Assembly (NCBI GenBank): GCA_963843745.1
Contig: CAWJLP010000001.1
Location: 1-64,000, forward strand
DNA length: 64,000 nt
Reading direction: 5' to 3'
Source of the DNA: Trebonia sp963843745
Lineage (GTDB): Bacteria; Actinomycetota; Actinomycetes; Streptosporangiales; Streptosporangiaceae
Under the pieces are notes generated by a model. That model made no database searches. It was not told the DNA's origin and worked only from the letters and a program-made list of their open reading frames with translations. Made by a program: the position numbers and the translations under genes. The first letter of the stretch is position 1; each line of letters begins with the position of its first letter. Shown here piece by piece: positions 1-8,437 of the stretch.

Positions 1-71
1 ATGACCGCCCAGATCACGACCACGCTTGGCAATATCGGCCGACGGTGCCGGGGGCGAATCGGAGGCCGGTC

Positions 72-1019
72 ATGCTCGCCGTTCTGCTAGCCCTGGCATC
101 CGCTGCCGGTTACGGGGGCTCCGACTATGCGGGCGGCCTGGCGGCTCGCCGCGGCAGCGTCATCCGCATTACCATCCTGGCGCAGGCTGTCGCCGCTGCC
201 CTGATGATCTTCATCCTGCCGCTGGCAGGTCTGCCGGCGCCCTCTCCTGGTGGCCTCGCCTGGGGAGCGGCCGCCGGAGTGGGCGAAGCAGTGGGGGCGC
301 TTGCGTTGTACGCCGGATTTCGTGACGCTGCGTTCAGCGTGGCTGGGCCGATCAGCGCGGTCGGCTCGGCGGGATTCTCGGTGCTTGCCGGTCTCCTGCT
401 GGGCGAGCGGCCAGGCAGGCTGGCGATGATAGGAATCGGACTCGCGCTGCCGGCCATCATAGGCGTGTCGGTGAGCCCGGGAAGCGCGCGGCCAGGGCGC
501 GGCCGGCCCGGCCACGCCAAGCTGGGGCGCCCCGAGCCAGACCGAGATGAACCGGGTCGGGGAAGCCCCGCCGAATCGCGCCGTGCTGGTTCCGGTCTGC
601 TGTCAGCGGGCGTGATCTGGGGCCTGCTTGCCGGCGCCTGCTTCGCGCTGCTGTTCATCGCGCTGAACCGGGCGGGCGGCGGCAGTGGCCCATGGCCGCT
701 CGTGGCCTCCCAGTTCGCCGCGCTGGCCGTGGTGGTCTGCGTGGGCGCGGCAACCGGAGAGGCGCGCCTGCCTGCGCGGCACGCCGCCGGGCTCGCGGCG
801 CTGACCGGTGTGACGGGCGCGGCCGGGGAGGGCCTGTACTTCTACGCCACCCATGCAGGCCTGCTTGCCGTCACGGCGGTCCTCACCTCGTTGTATCCGG
901 CAGTGACGATCGGTCTCGCCCGCCTCCTCCTGGGCGAGCGGCTCACCGTGACCAGGCTGGCCGGGCTCTGCCTGGCTGCCGCGTCCGTCGGGCTCATCGC
1001 CGCGGCCGGGGCCAGTTGA
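72..1019 (+). CDS. DMT-superfamily (EamA-type) transporter
   Basis: A 315-residue inner-membrane protein with two EamA-like halves and about ten hydrophobic helices; the family exports metabolites or drugs by proton exchange. The N-terminus carries the GGSDYAGG-type motif usual for this subfamily. An unusually long, charged Pro/Arg/Gly-rich linker (about residues 140-180) separates the halves and probably forms a cytoplasmic loop. I chose the ATG at 72 because GGAGG lies at 61-65, six bases upstream; an in-frame ATG at 45 has no ribosome site. The substrate cannot be read from sequence. Confidence 0.85.
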   Translation: MLAVLLALASAAGYGGSDYAGGLAARRGSVIRITILAQAVAAALMIFILPLAGLPAPSPGGLAWGAAAGVGEAVGALALYAGFRDAAFSVAGPISAVGSAGFSVLAGLLLGERPGRLAMIGIGLALPAIIGVSVSPGSARPGRGRPGHAKLGRPEPDRDEPGRGSPAESRRAGSGLLSAGVIWGLLAGACFALLFIALNRAGGGSGPWPLVASQFAALAVVVCVGAATGEARLPARHAAGLAALTGVTGAAGEGLYFYATHAGLLAVTAVLTSLYPAVTIGLARLLLGERLTVTRLAGLCLAAASVGLIAAAGAS

Positions 1020-1691
1020 CCCCGCAGGCGACGCCAGCCGCCTGCGCTGGCCCTCATTCGCCGCCATCCGGCCATTAGCCAGCTGACTCAATAGATGGGC
1101 GCGTCCGCCGCTCATTCCGCCGTTCCGCCAGCCGCGGCCGGACACGAATCCCGGCGGCGAGCTGAGCACATGCAACAGCACACCCCGGCCAGATGCCGCC
1201 TTCGACGGGATCGCTGAGGCCGGCTCAGTGACCGTTGACCTGCACGCCCACCGACCAGCGATCCTCCGTGTCGCTGCCGGAACACCAGATCCGCCGGGCA
1301 CCAGTCGGCTTCCAAGCTTCGCGGTGAGCGTGAGCAGTGCGCGGAACGTGCGTCCCTCACCAAGGTAGGCCGCATAGCGGCGCTGAATTGCTGCCCCGCC
1401 GGCAGGCCGCGCGGCGCCGGCCTTCAGGCGAGCGGCGAGGTCATCGCCGCGACTGGTCAGGCCGGGGCGGTGCCGATGACGCGGACCAGCGGCAGCACGG
1501 ATCCGCACTGCCTTCTCGCCATCGCAGGTATCCCTCCCGGGGAGATGACCGGGCAGCTGGCGGGGCGGCACTTTCGTGCCTGGTGCGGCCGCGGAAGATT
1601 CCACCTGCCATGTCCACTTCCGGGTGACGCGCGGCCTGCCGGGCGTTCCTAGCGTGCGAAGGACAGGAACGCACACCGACAGGAGTAAAGA
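1020..1691. other. gene-free stretch, possible decayed coding DNA
   Basis: About 670 bases with no convincing gene. The minus strand stays open across it and reads weakly protein-like around 1310-1440, but there is no start, ribosome site or recognisable family, so at most it is a relic. The last bases before 1692 carry a good ribosome site (AGGAGT) for the yceI-like gene. Confidence 0.4.
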
Positions 1692-2252
1692 ATGACTGCT
1701 CACCAGCCCGGCCAGCTCAACACCGGCACCGCCGGGGCCACGGGCACCTGGCCCGTGCCTCAGGCGGCACCTCAGCCGGGGCGGTATGAGATCGACACCA
1801 CCCGTTCGGCCGTCACGTTCCGGACCCGGCACATGTTCGGGCTGGCGCCGGTTCGCGGTAGCTTCGCGATCCGGGCCGGGACGGTCGACGTCGCCGGGCC
1901 GCGCACCGATCCGGGTATCTATGCGGAGATCGAGGCGGCGAGCTTCCGCACCGGCAACGGGCAACGCGACAGCAACGTGCGGTCCGCGCGTCTCCTGGAT
2001 GCCGGCCAGCACCCCGTCATCACCTTCAGATCCGGGCACGTGGACGGTCCGGTCCTGACCGGGACGCTGACCGTCCGCGATGTCACCCGGCCGGTCAGCT
2101 TGTCGATCGAGCAGTCCGCCGTTTCGCCCGGGTCGTTCACCGCCCGCGCGGCCACGCGGATCGACCGGACCGCGTTCGGGGTGACCGCCTACCGCGGGCT
2201 GGCCGGACGCTACCTCGACATGACGGTGGAGGTCCGGTGCGTACGCACGTGA
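1692..2252 (+). CDS. YceI-family lipid-binding-like protein
   Basis: A 186-residue YceI-domain protein. After a low-complexity N-terminus (about 1-30) the domain opens with the typical RYEIDTTRSAVTFRTRHMFG pattern and runs to the end as a beta-barrel that in homologues binds isoprenoid or amide lipids. No signal peptide is visible, so it is predicted to be cytosolic. AGGAGT lies just upstream of the ATG. It overlaps the following ABC ATPase gene, so the three genes from 1692 to 4017 look like one operon; the link between the YceI protein and the exporter is inferred only from this. Confidence 0.85.
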   Translation: MTAHQPGQLNTGTAGATGTWPVPQAAPQPGRYEIDTTRSAVTFRTRHMFGLAPVRGSFAIRAGTVDVAGPRTDPGIYAEIEAASFRTGNGQRDSNVRSARLLDAGQHPVITFRSGHVDGPVLTGTLTVRDVTRPVSLSIEQSAVSPGSFTARAATRIDRTAFGVTAYRGLAGRYLDMTVEVRCVRT

Positions 2253-3235
2253 CCGCGGCGGCGGACATGACCGCCCAGACCGCCATCCCGGCGGGAACAC
2301 CCTGCTCTAGCGCGGTCGTCGTGGCGGGGCTGCGGAAGAGTTATGGCGCGGTGCAGGCGGTGCGCGGGGTGAGCTTTACCATCTCCCGCGGGGAGATCTT
2401 CGCGCTGCTCGGCCCGAACGGCGCCGGCAAGACCACCATCCTGGAGATCTTGGAGGGATTCCGCACCCGAGACGCCGGGCGCGTCGATGTGCTCGGCGCC
2501 GATCCCGCCGACCGGTCCGAAGGCCGGGCGCTGCGTGAGCGGATCGGGCTGGTGCTGCAAGACATCGCGGTCGAGCCCTACCTGACAGTCCGCGAGACCA
2601 TCGCCCGCAACGCCGGCTACTACCCGGCGCCCCGGGATGCGGGCGAGGTAATCGACCTGGTCGGCCTGGCCGGGCAGCAGCGAAAGAAGGTCCGCAACCT
2701 GTCCGGCGGCCAGAAGCGGCGCCTGGACCTGGCACTGGGCCTGATCGGCAACCCGGACCTGCTGTTTCTCGACGAGCCGACGACCGGGTTCGACCCGAAC
2801 GCGCGCCGGGACGCATGGCAAGTCGTGCGCAATCTGCGCGGCGCGGGGACCACCATCCTGCTGACCACCCACTACATGGACGAGGCCCAGGCGCTGGCCG
2901 ACCGGGTGGCAGTGATCTCCGACGGCCAGATCGTCGCCCAAGGGACACCGGCCACCATCGGCGGACGTGACACCGCCCGGAGCCGCATCCATTTCACCCT
3001 GCCGCCTGGGTGGACGGCCGCCGACCTGCCAGTCGAGGCCACGCCGGCCGACGGCCTGGTCACCGTGCAAACCGCGGAGCCGACCCAGACGCTGCATGAA
3101 CTGACCGGCTGGGCGCTGCGGCATGGCACCGTGCTCGGCCAGCTCACCGTGGACCGGCCCAGCCTGGAAGACATCTACATGCGCCTGACCAGCCGCGGCG
3201 CACCCGAACCCAGACCCGAAGGGAGCACACAGTGA
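2237..3235 (+). CDS. ABC transporter ATP-binding protein (DrrA-like)
   Basis: The nucleotide-binding subunit of an ABC-2 exporter. Walker A GPNGAGKTT is at about residues 59-67, signature LSGGQ at 155-159, Walker B LLFLDEPTTG at 175-184, followed by the switch-histidine region (TTHYMDEA). A C-terminal extension of about 90 residues resembles the tail of antibiotic-resistance DrrA proteins. GTG 2237 has GGAGG four bases upstream; GTG 2249 or ATG 2267 are alternatives. The gene overlaps yceI upstream and the permease gene by GTGA downstream, implying translational coupling. Confidence 0.9.
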   Translation: MRTHVTAAADMTAQTAIPAGTPCSSAVVVAGLRKSYGAVQAVRGVSFTISRGEIFALLGPNGAGKTTILEILEGFRTRDAGRVDVLGADPADRSEGRALRERIGLVLQDIAVEPYLTVRETIARNAGYYPAPRDAGEVIDLVGLAGQQRKKVRNLSGGQKRRLDLALGLIGNPDLLFLDEPTTGFDPNARRDAWQVVRNLRGAGTTILLTTHYMDEAQALADRVAVISDGQIVAQGTPATIGGRDTARSRIHFTLPPGWTAADLPVEATPADGLVTVQTAEPTQTLHELTGWALRHGTVLGQLTVDRPSLEDIYMRLTSRGAPEPRPEGSTQ

Positions 3236-4017
3236 GCACCACGGCCGCTCGCCGGGCCCCGCGCCAGGATGTTGCCCTGCTGTGGCACCAGATCCGCTAC
3301 GAGCAGCTGTCGTTCTGGCGCAACCCGCAAAGCGCGTTCTTCACGTTCATCTTCCCGGTCGTGCTCATCACGATCTTCGGCGCGCTCTTCCACGGCGGTG
3401 GCGGGAGCTCGTATTTCTACGGGCTGTCTGCCCTGCAGTACTACGTGCCCACCATCGCCGCGCTCTCGGTGCTGGGCTCCTGCTACAGCCAGCTGGCGAT
3501 CGTGCTGTCGATGCGGCGCCAGGACGGCATCCTCAAACGAGTCCGGGCCACCCCGCTGCCCGCCTGGGCCTACTTCCTCGGCCTGCTGGCGCACTGCATC
3601 ATGATCAGCGCCATCGATGTCGCGCTCATCACCGGCATCGGCGCCCTGTTCGGGATGCCGCTGCCCACCCACTGGCCCGCGATCGCGCTGGCACTCGTGC
3701 TCGGCGCGGCCAGTTTCTGCGCACTCGGCGTCGCGGTCGCCTCGCTGATCCGCAACGCCGAGGCCGCACCCGCCGTCGTCCAGCTCGTCTTGTTCCCGCT
3801 GCTATTCATCTCCGGCACCTACATGCCCATTCACTCCGCCACGCTGAACCGCATTTCGGGCGCCTTGCCGGTGCGGCCGTTCAACCAGGCCCTGCTCGGC
3901 CCGTTCGCCCAGCACACCGGGTTCGACTGGAAAAACCTCGCCGTCCTGGCCGCCTGGGGCGCCGCAGGCGCGTTCATCGCCATCGGCCGCTTCCGCTGGA
4001 ACCCAAGACCCCAATGA
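3232..4017 (+). CDS. ABC-2 type permease subunit
   Basis: A 261-residue permease with six predicted membrane helices and the ABC-2 layout: amphipathic N-terminus, helix pair, then a conserved stretch near FPLLFISGTYMP before the last helices. It is coupled to the ATPase gene by a four-base overlap and would form the channel of the same exporter. Neighbours do not reveal the substrate; export of a lipid-like or antibiotic compound is typical of the family. Confidence 0.9.
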   Translation: MSTTAARRAPRQDVALLWHQIRYEQLSFWRNPQSAFFTFIFPVVLITIFGALFHGGGGSSYFYGLSALQYYVPTIAALSVLGSCYSQLAIVLSMRRQDGILKRVRATPLPAWAYFLGLLAHCIMISAIDVALITGIGALFGMPLPTHWPAIALALVLGAASFCALGVAVASLIRNAEAAPAVVQLVLFPLLFISGTYMPIHSATLNRISGALPVRPFNQALLGPFAQHTGFDWKNLAVLAAWGAAGAFIAIGRFRWNPRPQ

Positions 4018-4069
4018 ACGCCGCACACGCGGCTTCGGAACTATCCGCAACCCCTGCCAGAGGTGCGCA

Positions 4070-4273
4070 ATGTGCCCACATCAGCCCTCATGTCCACCCG
4101 CTGACCGACCGGACCGCGACGCCGCCCATACCGTCGCCTTCCACCCCGAGCAAGGCTGGAGCCTGCTCTGTAACGGAGTGATCGTCTTCGACGACATGGG
4201 CGAAATCCTGCCCGACGGCCGGACGCTTCCTCCGCGCCACCCGACCCACCACCGGCTGCCTGCCGCCGCGTGA
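4070..4273 (+). CDS. DUF5999-family small protein
   Basis: A 67-residue protein opening with MCPHQPSCPPAD and containing the block HPEQGWSLLCNGVIVFDD, then a LPDGR motif. I recognise this as the small actinobacterial DUF5999 family of unknown function. Cysteines near the N-terminus could bind a metal, which is inference. AGAGGTG precedes the ATG. The stop overlaps the start region of the next small gene. Confidence 0.8.
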   Translation: MCPHQPSCPPADRPDRDAAHTVAFHPEQGWSLLCNGVIVFDDMGEILPDGRTLPPRHPTHHRLPAAA

Positions 4274-4290
4274 GAACCGAGGAGCACACC

Positions 4291-4578
4291 ATGCATCCAG
4301 TGATGCTGCGACAGCTCGCCGCCGAGCGCGTCCGCGAGATGATCGCTGACGCGGACGACGCGCGGCGGGCCCGTCAGGCGCGCCGCGGACGGCGGTCACG
4401 AACACCGGCGCCCATGACGCGGCCAGACCCGCCGCCCATGCACGCCGAACTCCAGCCAGCCTCACCAGCCACAGCGGTCGCTGCCCTGCCGGCCCTCGAC
4501 AGGTCCGGCCCTTCCGCTGACGGCGATCAGGGCCGGCCTGATGAGCTCGCCTTCCACCTACCAGCCGCACGGAGGTAG
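4291..4578 (+). CDS. small basic hypothetical protein
   Basis: A 95-residue protein whose first 35 residues (MHPVMLRQLAAERVREMIAD onward) form an amphipathic Ala/Arg-rich helix ending in a strongly basic run; the rest is Pro/Ala-rich and probably disordered. The N-terminal block looks like small conserved actinobacterial proteins of unknown role. The ATG at 4291 is chosen because GAGGAG lies eight bases upstream. Function unknown; the tail may be poorly conserved. Confidence 0.55.
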   Translation: MHPVMLRQLAAERVREMIADADDARRARQARRGRRSRTPAPMTRPDPPPMHAELQPASPATAVAALPALDRSGPSADGDQGRPDELAFHLPAARR

Positions 4579-4585
4579 CGGTTCC

Positions 4586-5146
4586 ATGACTCACATCGAT
4601 TCCGGTGACGGCGCTGCGGTGCTGGTACGCGTCGCTGACGCCGAGGTGATCGGGTTTCCTCCGCAGACGGTCCGGCTGCTGGCCGATAGCTCCGCAACCG
4701 GCGGGCGCCTGAGCAGCCAGCGGGTCACCTTGGCCGGCGGCGCCGATGGCGCCAGTCCCCACCACCACGCGACCTCGGCCGAGCTGTTCTACGTGCTCAG
4801 CGGGTCAGCTCAGCTGCTCGCCGGCGATCGCCTCCTCGTTGCCAGCGAAGGAGACCTCGCCCTGGTGCCGCCGGGACTGCCGCACGCGTTCGCGGCCGCC
4901 CAGGCGTCAGATGCCGATCTGCTGATCGTGATCACTCCCGGCGTCGAGCGATTCGAGTACTTTCGCCACCTGGCCAGGATCGCCACCGGCCGGCAGGCGC
5001 CTGAGAGCCTGCTCGAGGTGCAGGCCCGCTACGACACCTTCTTCGACGACAGCCCCGCCTGGCGGCAAGCCCGTGGCGCCGGCCGACCGGGTTCGTCAGG
5101 CCAGCCAGGCCTCACCAACCACGCGCCATCTAAGGGGTTCCGGTGA
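4586..5146 (+). CDS. cupin-domain protein
   Basis: A 186-residue single-domain cupin. Motif 1 is PHHHATSAELFYVLSG followed by a glycine-spaced beta-strand, and motif 2 is PPGLPHAFAAA; the histidines and glutamate would hold one metal ion. The C-terminal 40 residues look like the tail of cytosolic cupins related to quercetinase/mannose-isomerase folds. GGAGG lies ten bases before ATG 4586. The stop overlaps the next start (GTGA). Substrate unknown; it may be a small-molecule dioxygenase or isomerase. Confidence 0.8.
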   Translation: MTHIDSGDGAAVLVRVADAEVIGFPPQTVRLLADSSATGGRLSSQRVTLAGGADGASPHHHATSAELFYVLSGSAQLLAGDRLLVASEGDLALVPPGLPHAFAAAQASDADLLIVITPGVERFEYFRHLARIATGRQAPESLLEVQARYDTFFDDSPAWRQARGAGRPGSSGQPGLTNHAPSKGFR

Positions 5147-5616
5147 ACGCGTTCGCAACCATCGCCGCTATCACCGGTGTCCTGGCCGCCGGGATCATCT
5201 ACGGCACCGATGTCTTCTGCGCCCTCGTGCAGCGGCCGGCGCTTGCCCGGCTCGACGACGCCACCATGGCTGCGGCCATGGGCCGCGTGCACCAGTATGG
5301 CGACCGGCGGCTGCCCGCCCCGGGAGTCGTCGGCATCCTCGCCGCTGCCGCTGCGACAACGGCCGCGGCGGTCGGCGGATCGCCAGCCACCGCGACCGCG
5401 GCAGGCATCGCCCTGATCGCGACGCTCATCTGGCTGGGTCTCTACCTGCGGGTGGCCGCCCCGATCAACCAGGCGCTCACCGCGGCGGCCATCGCCCACG
5501 TGACTCCCGGTAACGCCCGGGCCCTGCAATCCCGCTGGGACAGCATCATCACCACCCGTGCGCTGCTGATGGCGGCGGCCGTCGCTGGCCTCGCCGTCAG
5601 CGCCGCAACGCACTAA
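5143..5616 (+). CDS. DUF1772 membrane protein
   Basis: A 157-residue integral membrane protein with four predicted helices and the DUF1772 arrangement: helix, conserved segment ending in RPALARLDD, an RVHQYGDRR-type loop, and a final helix after the QSRWDS block. Relatives are called anthrone-oxygenase-like but most have no proven activity. Translationally coupled to the cupin gene upstream, so the pair may act together. Confidence 0.7.
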   Translation: MNAFATIAAITGVLAAGIIYGTDVFCALVQRPALARLDDATMAAAMGRVHQYGDRRLPAPGVVGILAAAAATTAAAVGGSPATATAAGIALIATLIWLGLYLRVAAPINQALTAAAIAHVTPGNARALQSRWDSIITTRALLMAAAVAGLAVSAATH

Positions 5617-5698
5617 CGCTCGCAACTTGACGAGAACTCACAACAAGTTCCTTACGGCGCCGCGCTGTTTCCGGTGCCAGAAGACAGAAGGAAAAGCC

Positions 5699-6076
5699 AT
5701 GCTTGCCACAGACATCGGCTACACGCTCGCCGGATTGACCGCCGTAGCCATCATCGTCATCGGCGCACGATTCCTCATCGCACCCACGGTGGCGGCTGCA
5801 GGCTTCGGGATCGCCGCCGGGCACGATGGCGGCAACGCCGATCCCTATCTATCCGTCAAGGGCGTCCGCGACATCGCCTCGGGCCTCATTGCCGTCATCC
5901 TGCTCACCGCCCGGATGCCCCACGTCCTGGGCTGGTTCGAGCTGGCCGCTAGCACCATCCCCATCGGCGACGCCCTCATCGTGCGGCGCCACGGCGGCCC
6001 GAAGGCCACCGCCTACGGCGTGCATGGCGCGACGGCCGCAGTGCTGCTGGCCACCGCCGCGCTCCTCTTCACCTGA
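5699..6076 (+). CDS. DUF4267-like small membrane protein
   Basis: A 125-residue protein with four hydrophobic helices and the pattern GIAAGHDGGNADPYLSVKG before helix 2, as seen in the DUF4267 family. ATG 5699 follows AAGGAAA and is preferred over an in-frame ATG at 5627 whose extra 24 residues are hydrophilic and lack a ribosome site. Lies in a same-strand run of small membrane genes. Function unknown. Confidence 0.7.
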   Translation: MLATDIGYTLAGLTAVAIIVIGARFLIAPTVAAAGFGIAAGHDGGNADPYLSVKGVRDIASGLIAVILLTARMPHVLGWFELAASTIPIGDALIVRRHGGPKATAYGVHGATAAVLLATAALLFT

Positions 6077-6179
6077 CCTCAGGCCCGTCCCCGGGACCAT
6101 CGCTTGACCCGCTCAGCTGTCAAGCGAGGTGCCCCCGTCATGGCTCATTACTGCAAATGAGAACCGTAAGGAACACGAA

Positions 6180-6881
6180 ATGGATCTCTCCCCCATCCAT
6201 GTGGTGCCTCGCCGTCGCCTGCTGACGGTCACCGGGGTCGCCGGGATCGCCTACACGCTGTCATGGATAGCCGGGCTGGCCGTCGCCGCACCAAGCCCGA
6301 AGCTCACCGCATCCGGAGCCCAGATCGCTACCGCGCTCGCCGGGCACCAGACCGCCGTGGCCGTGCAGTTCGCCCTCACCGAGGGGCTGCCCGCCGCCGG
6401 GCTGGCCATCATCGCGGTGGCCCTGGCCCGGGCAGCACGCAGGTCCGGAGCGGCGGCGGCCGCCCGGGCCGCCCTCATCGCCGGCGCGGCGGCCGCGCTC
6501 ATCTCGCTGCTGCAGTTCGTGCTCGGCGCGGTCCTGGCCGGGACGGTATCACCCGGCACCGCGCACCTGCTCTACGACGCGGTGAACCGGCTGGACGGCG
6601 TCAAGATGCTCGCCCTGGCCGTCCTCGCCCTGGCCGGCGCCGCCTCGCGGATGCTGCCCCGGTGGCTCTGGTACACCGGGATCGCGCTGGCCATCGCGAT
6701 CACCGCCTCCGGCATCGCCTACCTGCTCCTCCTGCAAGGCCTGGCCATCCTGGCCATCCCTTCCGGGGTGCTGCTGCTGGTCTTCATCACCGGCATCGGC
6801 ATCGTGCTCGGCGCTTCGCCCGACAAGCCACGCCGCGACACCCTGCCCGCAACCGCAACGGCCGGCAGTCACTCGCCATGA
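6180..6881 (+). CDS. polytopic membrane protein
   Basis: A 233-residue protein with about six or seven hydrophobic helices and short Arg-rich loops. The pattern resembles DUF4386-type proteins but I cannot place it firmly. AAGGAAC sits upstream of ATG 6180. It is the last of the small membrane genes before the serine hydrolase and shares their strand. Confidence 0.6.
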   Translation: MDLSPIHVVPRRRLLTVTGVAGIAYTLSWIAGLAVAAPSPKLTASGAQIATALAGHQTAVAVQFALTEGLPAAGLAIIAVALARAARRSGAAAAARAALIAGAAAALISLLQFVLGAVLAGTVSPGTAHLLYDAVNRLDGVKMLALAVLALAGAASRMLPRWLWYTGIALAIAITASGIAYLLLLQGLAILAIPSGVLLLVFITGIGIVLGASPDKPRRDTLPATATAGSHSP

Positions 6882-6980
6882 TCGCAGTGTTCCGGCATCG
6901 CCGACCAGCTTGTGGAACAAGGTGCAAGTCGTCGCCGAGGCCGCCTCGGTATCGTGCGCGACGCGGAAAAGGGGAATGGA

Positions 6981-8363
6981 ATGTCACAGGAGACGCTGTT
7001 CGATTTCGTCGAGGCGACGGCCGCAAAGTTCGGCATTCCCGGCGTCGCCGTCGGTGTGTGGGCGGACGGTCAGGAGATCTACGCCAGCCGCGGCGTGACG
7101 AGCATCGACAACCCGCTGCCCGTCGACCAGCACACGTTGTTCCTGGGCTCGGTCACGAAGACCTTCACGGCCACGACGCTGATGCGCCTGGTGGCGGAGG
7201 GCAACGTCGATCTGGACGCGCCGGTGCGCCGGTATGTTCCCGAGCTCAAGCTCGCGGACGAGCAGACCACGGCGGAGGTCACCGTGTTGAACCTGCTCAA
7301 CCACACCGCGGAGCTGGACTGGAGGATCATTACCGACACCGGTGACGGCGACGACGCCCTGGCCGGCCAAGTGGCGAAGATGGCCGAGCTGAAGCTGATC
7401 GCGTCGCCTGGCATCCGGGCCTCCTACAGCCAGGAGGGGTTCAACCTGGCCGGGCGGATCGTGGAGAAGGTCACGGGACTGACGTACGAGCGGGCTGTCG
7501 CCTCGCTCCTGTTCGAGCCGCTGGGGCTGTCGGACACGACCTACTCGGTCAACGACGTCATGACCCGGCGGTTCGCCGTGGGGCACAACCTCGGCGAGGG
7601 CGAAACGCTGTCCATCGCGCGGCAGTGGAAGGACACGCGTGGCAACAACCCCGGCGGGGGCATCGCGTCCTCGGTCGTGGACCAGCTTCGCTGGGCCCGG
7701 TTCCACCTCGGTGACGGCCGCGCGGAAAGTGGTGCCCGAGTTCTGCCCGCCGAGGTGCTGCACCGGATGAAGGAGCCCACGGTCGAGCTGCCCTGCACCA
7801 CGCTCGGCGACGCCATTGGCCTCGGCTGGTTCCTGCGCAAGGTGGATGGCGTCCGCGCCGTCGGCCACGGCGGGTCAGGGAACGGCCAGTTCGCCGAGCT
7901 GCTCATCGTGCCCGAACGGGACTTGGCCGTCGTCGCGATGTCCAACGCCAGCCCGGACGGTATCCCTTGCAACCAGGCCGTCGTCCGCTGGACGCTCGAG
8001 ACATACCTGGGAGTGACGGACCGGGACCCGGAGCCGCTCCCCTATGACGAGGCACGGGCCCGGGAGGTCGCCGGGAGCTACGAGAACGACGCCATGACGT
8101 TCACCGTGGCCACGGATGGGGCAGGGCTGAGGCTCGAGGTCGGGATCAAACCGGAGATCCGTGCGGCGGCGGACACCGAACTGCCCGCGGACTACGATCC
8201 GTTCGACTTCGGCCTGCTGCCCGGCGACGCGGATGAGTACATCGTCACCAGCGGCGCCCTCAAAGGCCAGCGGGGCTTCTTCACCCGCGACGCGGGCCGC
8301 GCGGTCGTGGGAGTCGACCTCGCAGGCCGGTTGTTCAACCGGCTTCCGACGGGCTCTGAGTGA
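6981..8363 (+). CDS. beta-lactamase-family serine hydrolase
   Basis: A 460-residue protein of the class-C beta-lactamase / DD-peptidase / esterase fold. The catalytic Ser-X-X-Lys is S57-V-T-K60, the Tyr motif is Y149-S-Q and the third motif is H296-G-G. A C-terminal domain of about 110 residues (from about 350) is of the lipocalin-like type found on many such hydrolases. No clear signal peptide is present, so it may be a cytosolic esterase or peptidase. ATG 6981 is preferred because a purine-rich AAAGGGGA lies just upstream. No resistance role can be inferred. Confidence 0.85.
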   Translation: MSQETLFDFVEATAAKFGIPGVAVGVWADGQEIYASRGVTSIDNPLPVDQHTLFLGSVTKTFTATTLMRLVAEGNVDLDAPVRRYVPELKLADEQTTAEVTVLNLLNHTAELDWRIITDTGDGDDALAGQVAKMAELKLIASPGIRASYSQEGFNLAGRIVEKVTGLTYERAVASLLFEPLGLSDTTYSVNDVMTRRFAVGHNLGEGETLSIARQWKDTRGNNPGGGIASSVVDQLRWARFHLGDGRAESGARVLPAEVLHRMKEPTVELPCTTLGDAIGLGWFLRKVDGVRAVGHGGSGNGQFAELLIVPERDLAVVAMSNASPDGIPCNQAVVRWTLETYLGVTDRDPEPLPYDEARAREVAGSYENDAMTFTVATDGAGLRLEVGIKPEIRAAADTELPADYDPFDFGLLPGDADEYIVTSGALKGQRGFFTRDAGRAVVGVDLAGRLFNRLPTGSE

Positions 8364-8437
8364 ACCGGGGACCCGGAAGATCACAGCCCGGTCGGCGCAG
8401 ACGCTCAACGCCCGCAACGCGAGCGCGGCCTGATCTC

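Noticed and set aside
1112..1440. Minus-strand relic gene in the gap before yceI
   Set aside because: Some protein-like stretches but no start, ribosome site or family; insufficient to call.
603..2300. A 565-codon minus-strand frame over three plus-strand genes
   Set aside because: It mirrors the third codon positions of the DMT and YceI genes, is Arg/Pro-rich and lacks any domain; a GC-driven shadow.
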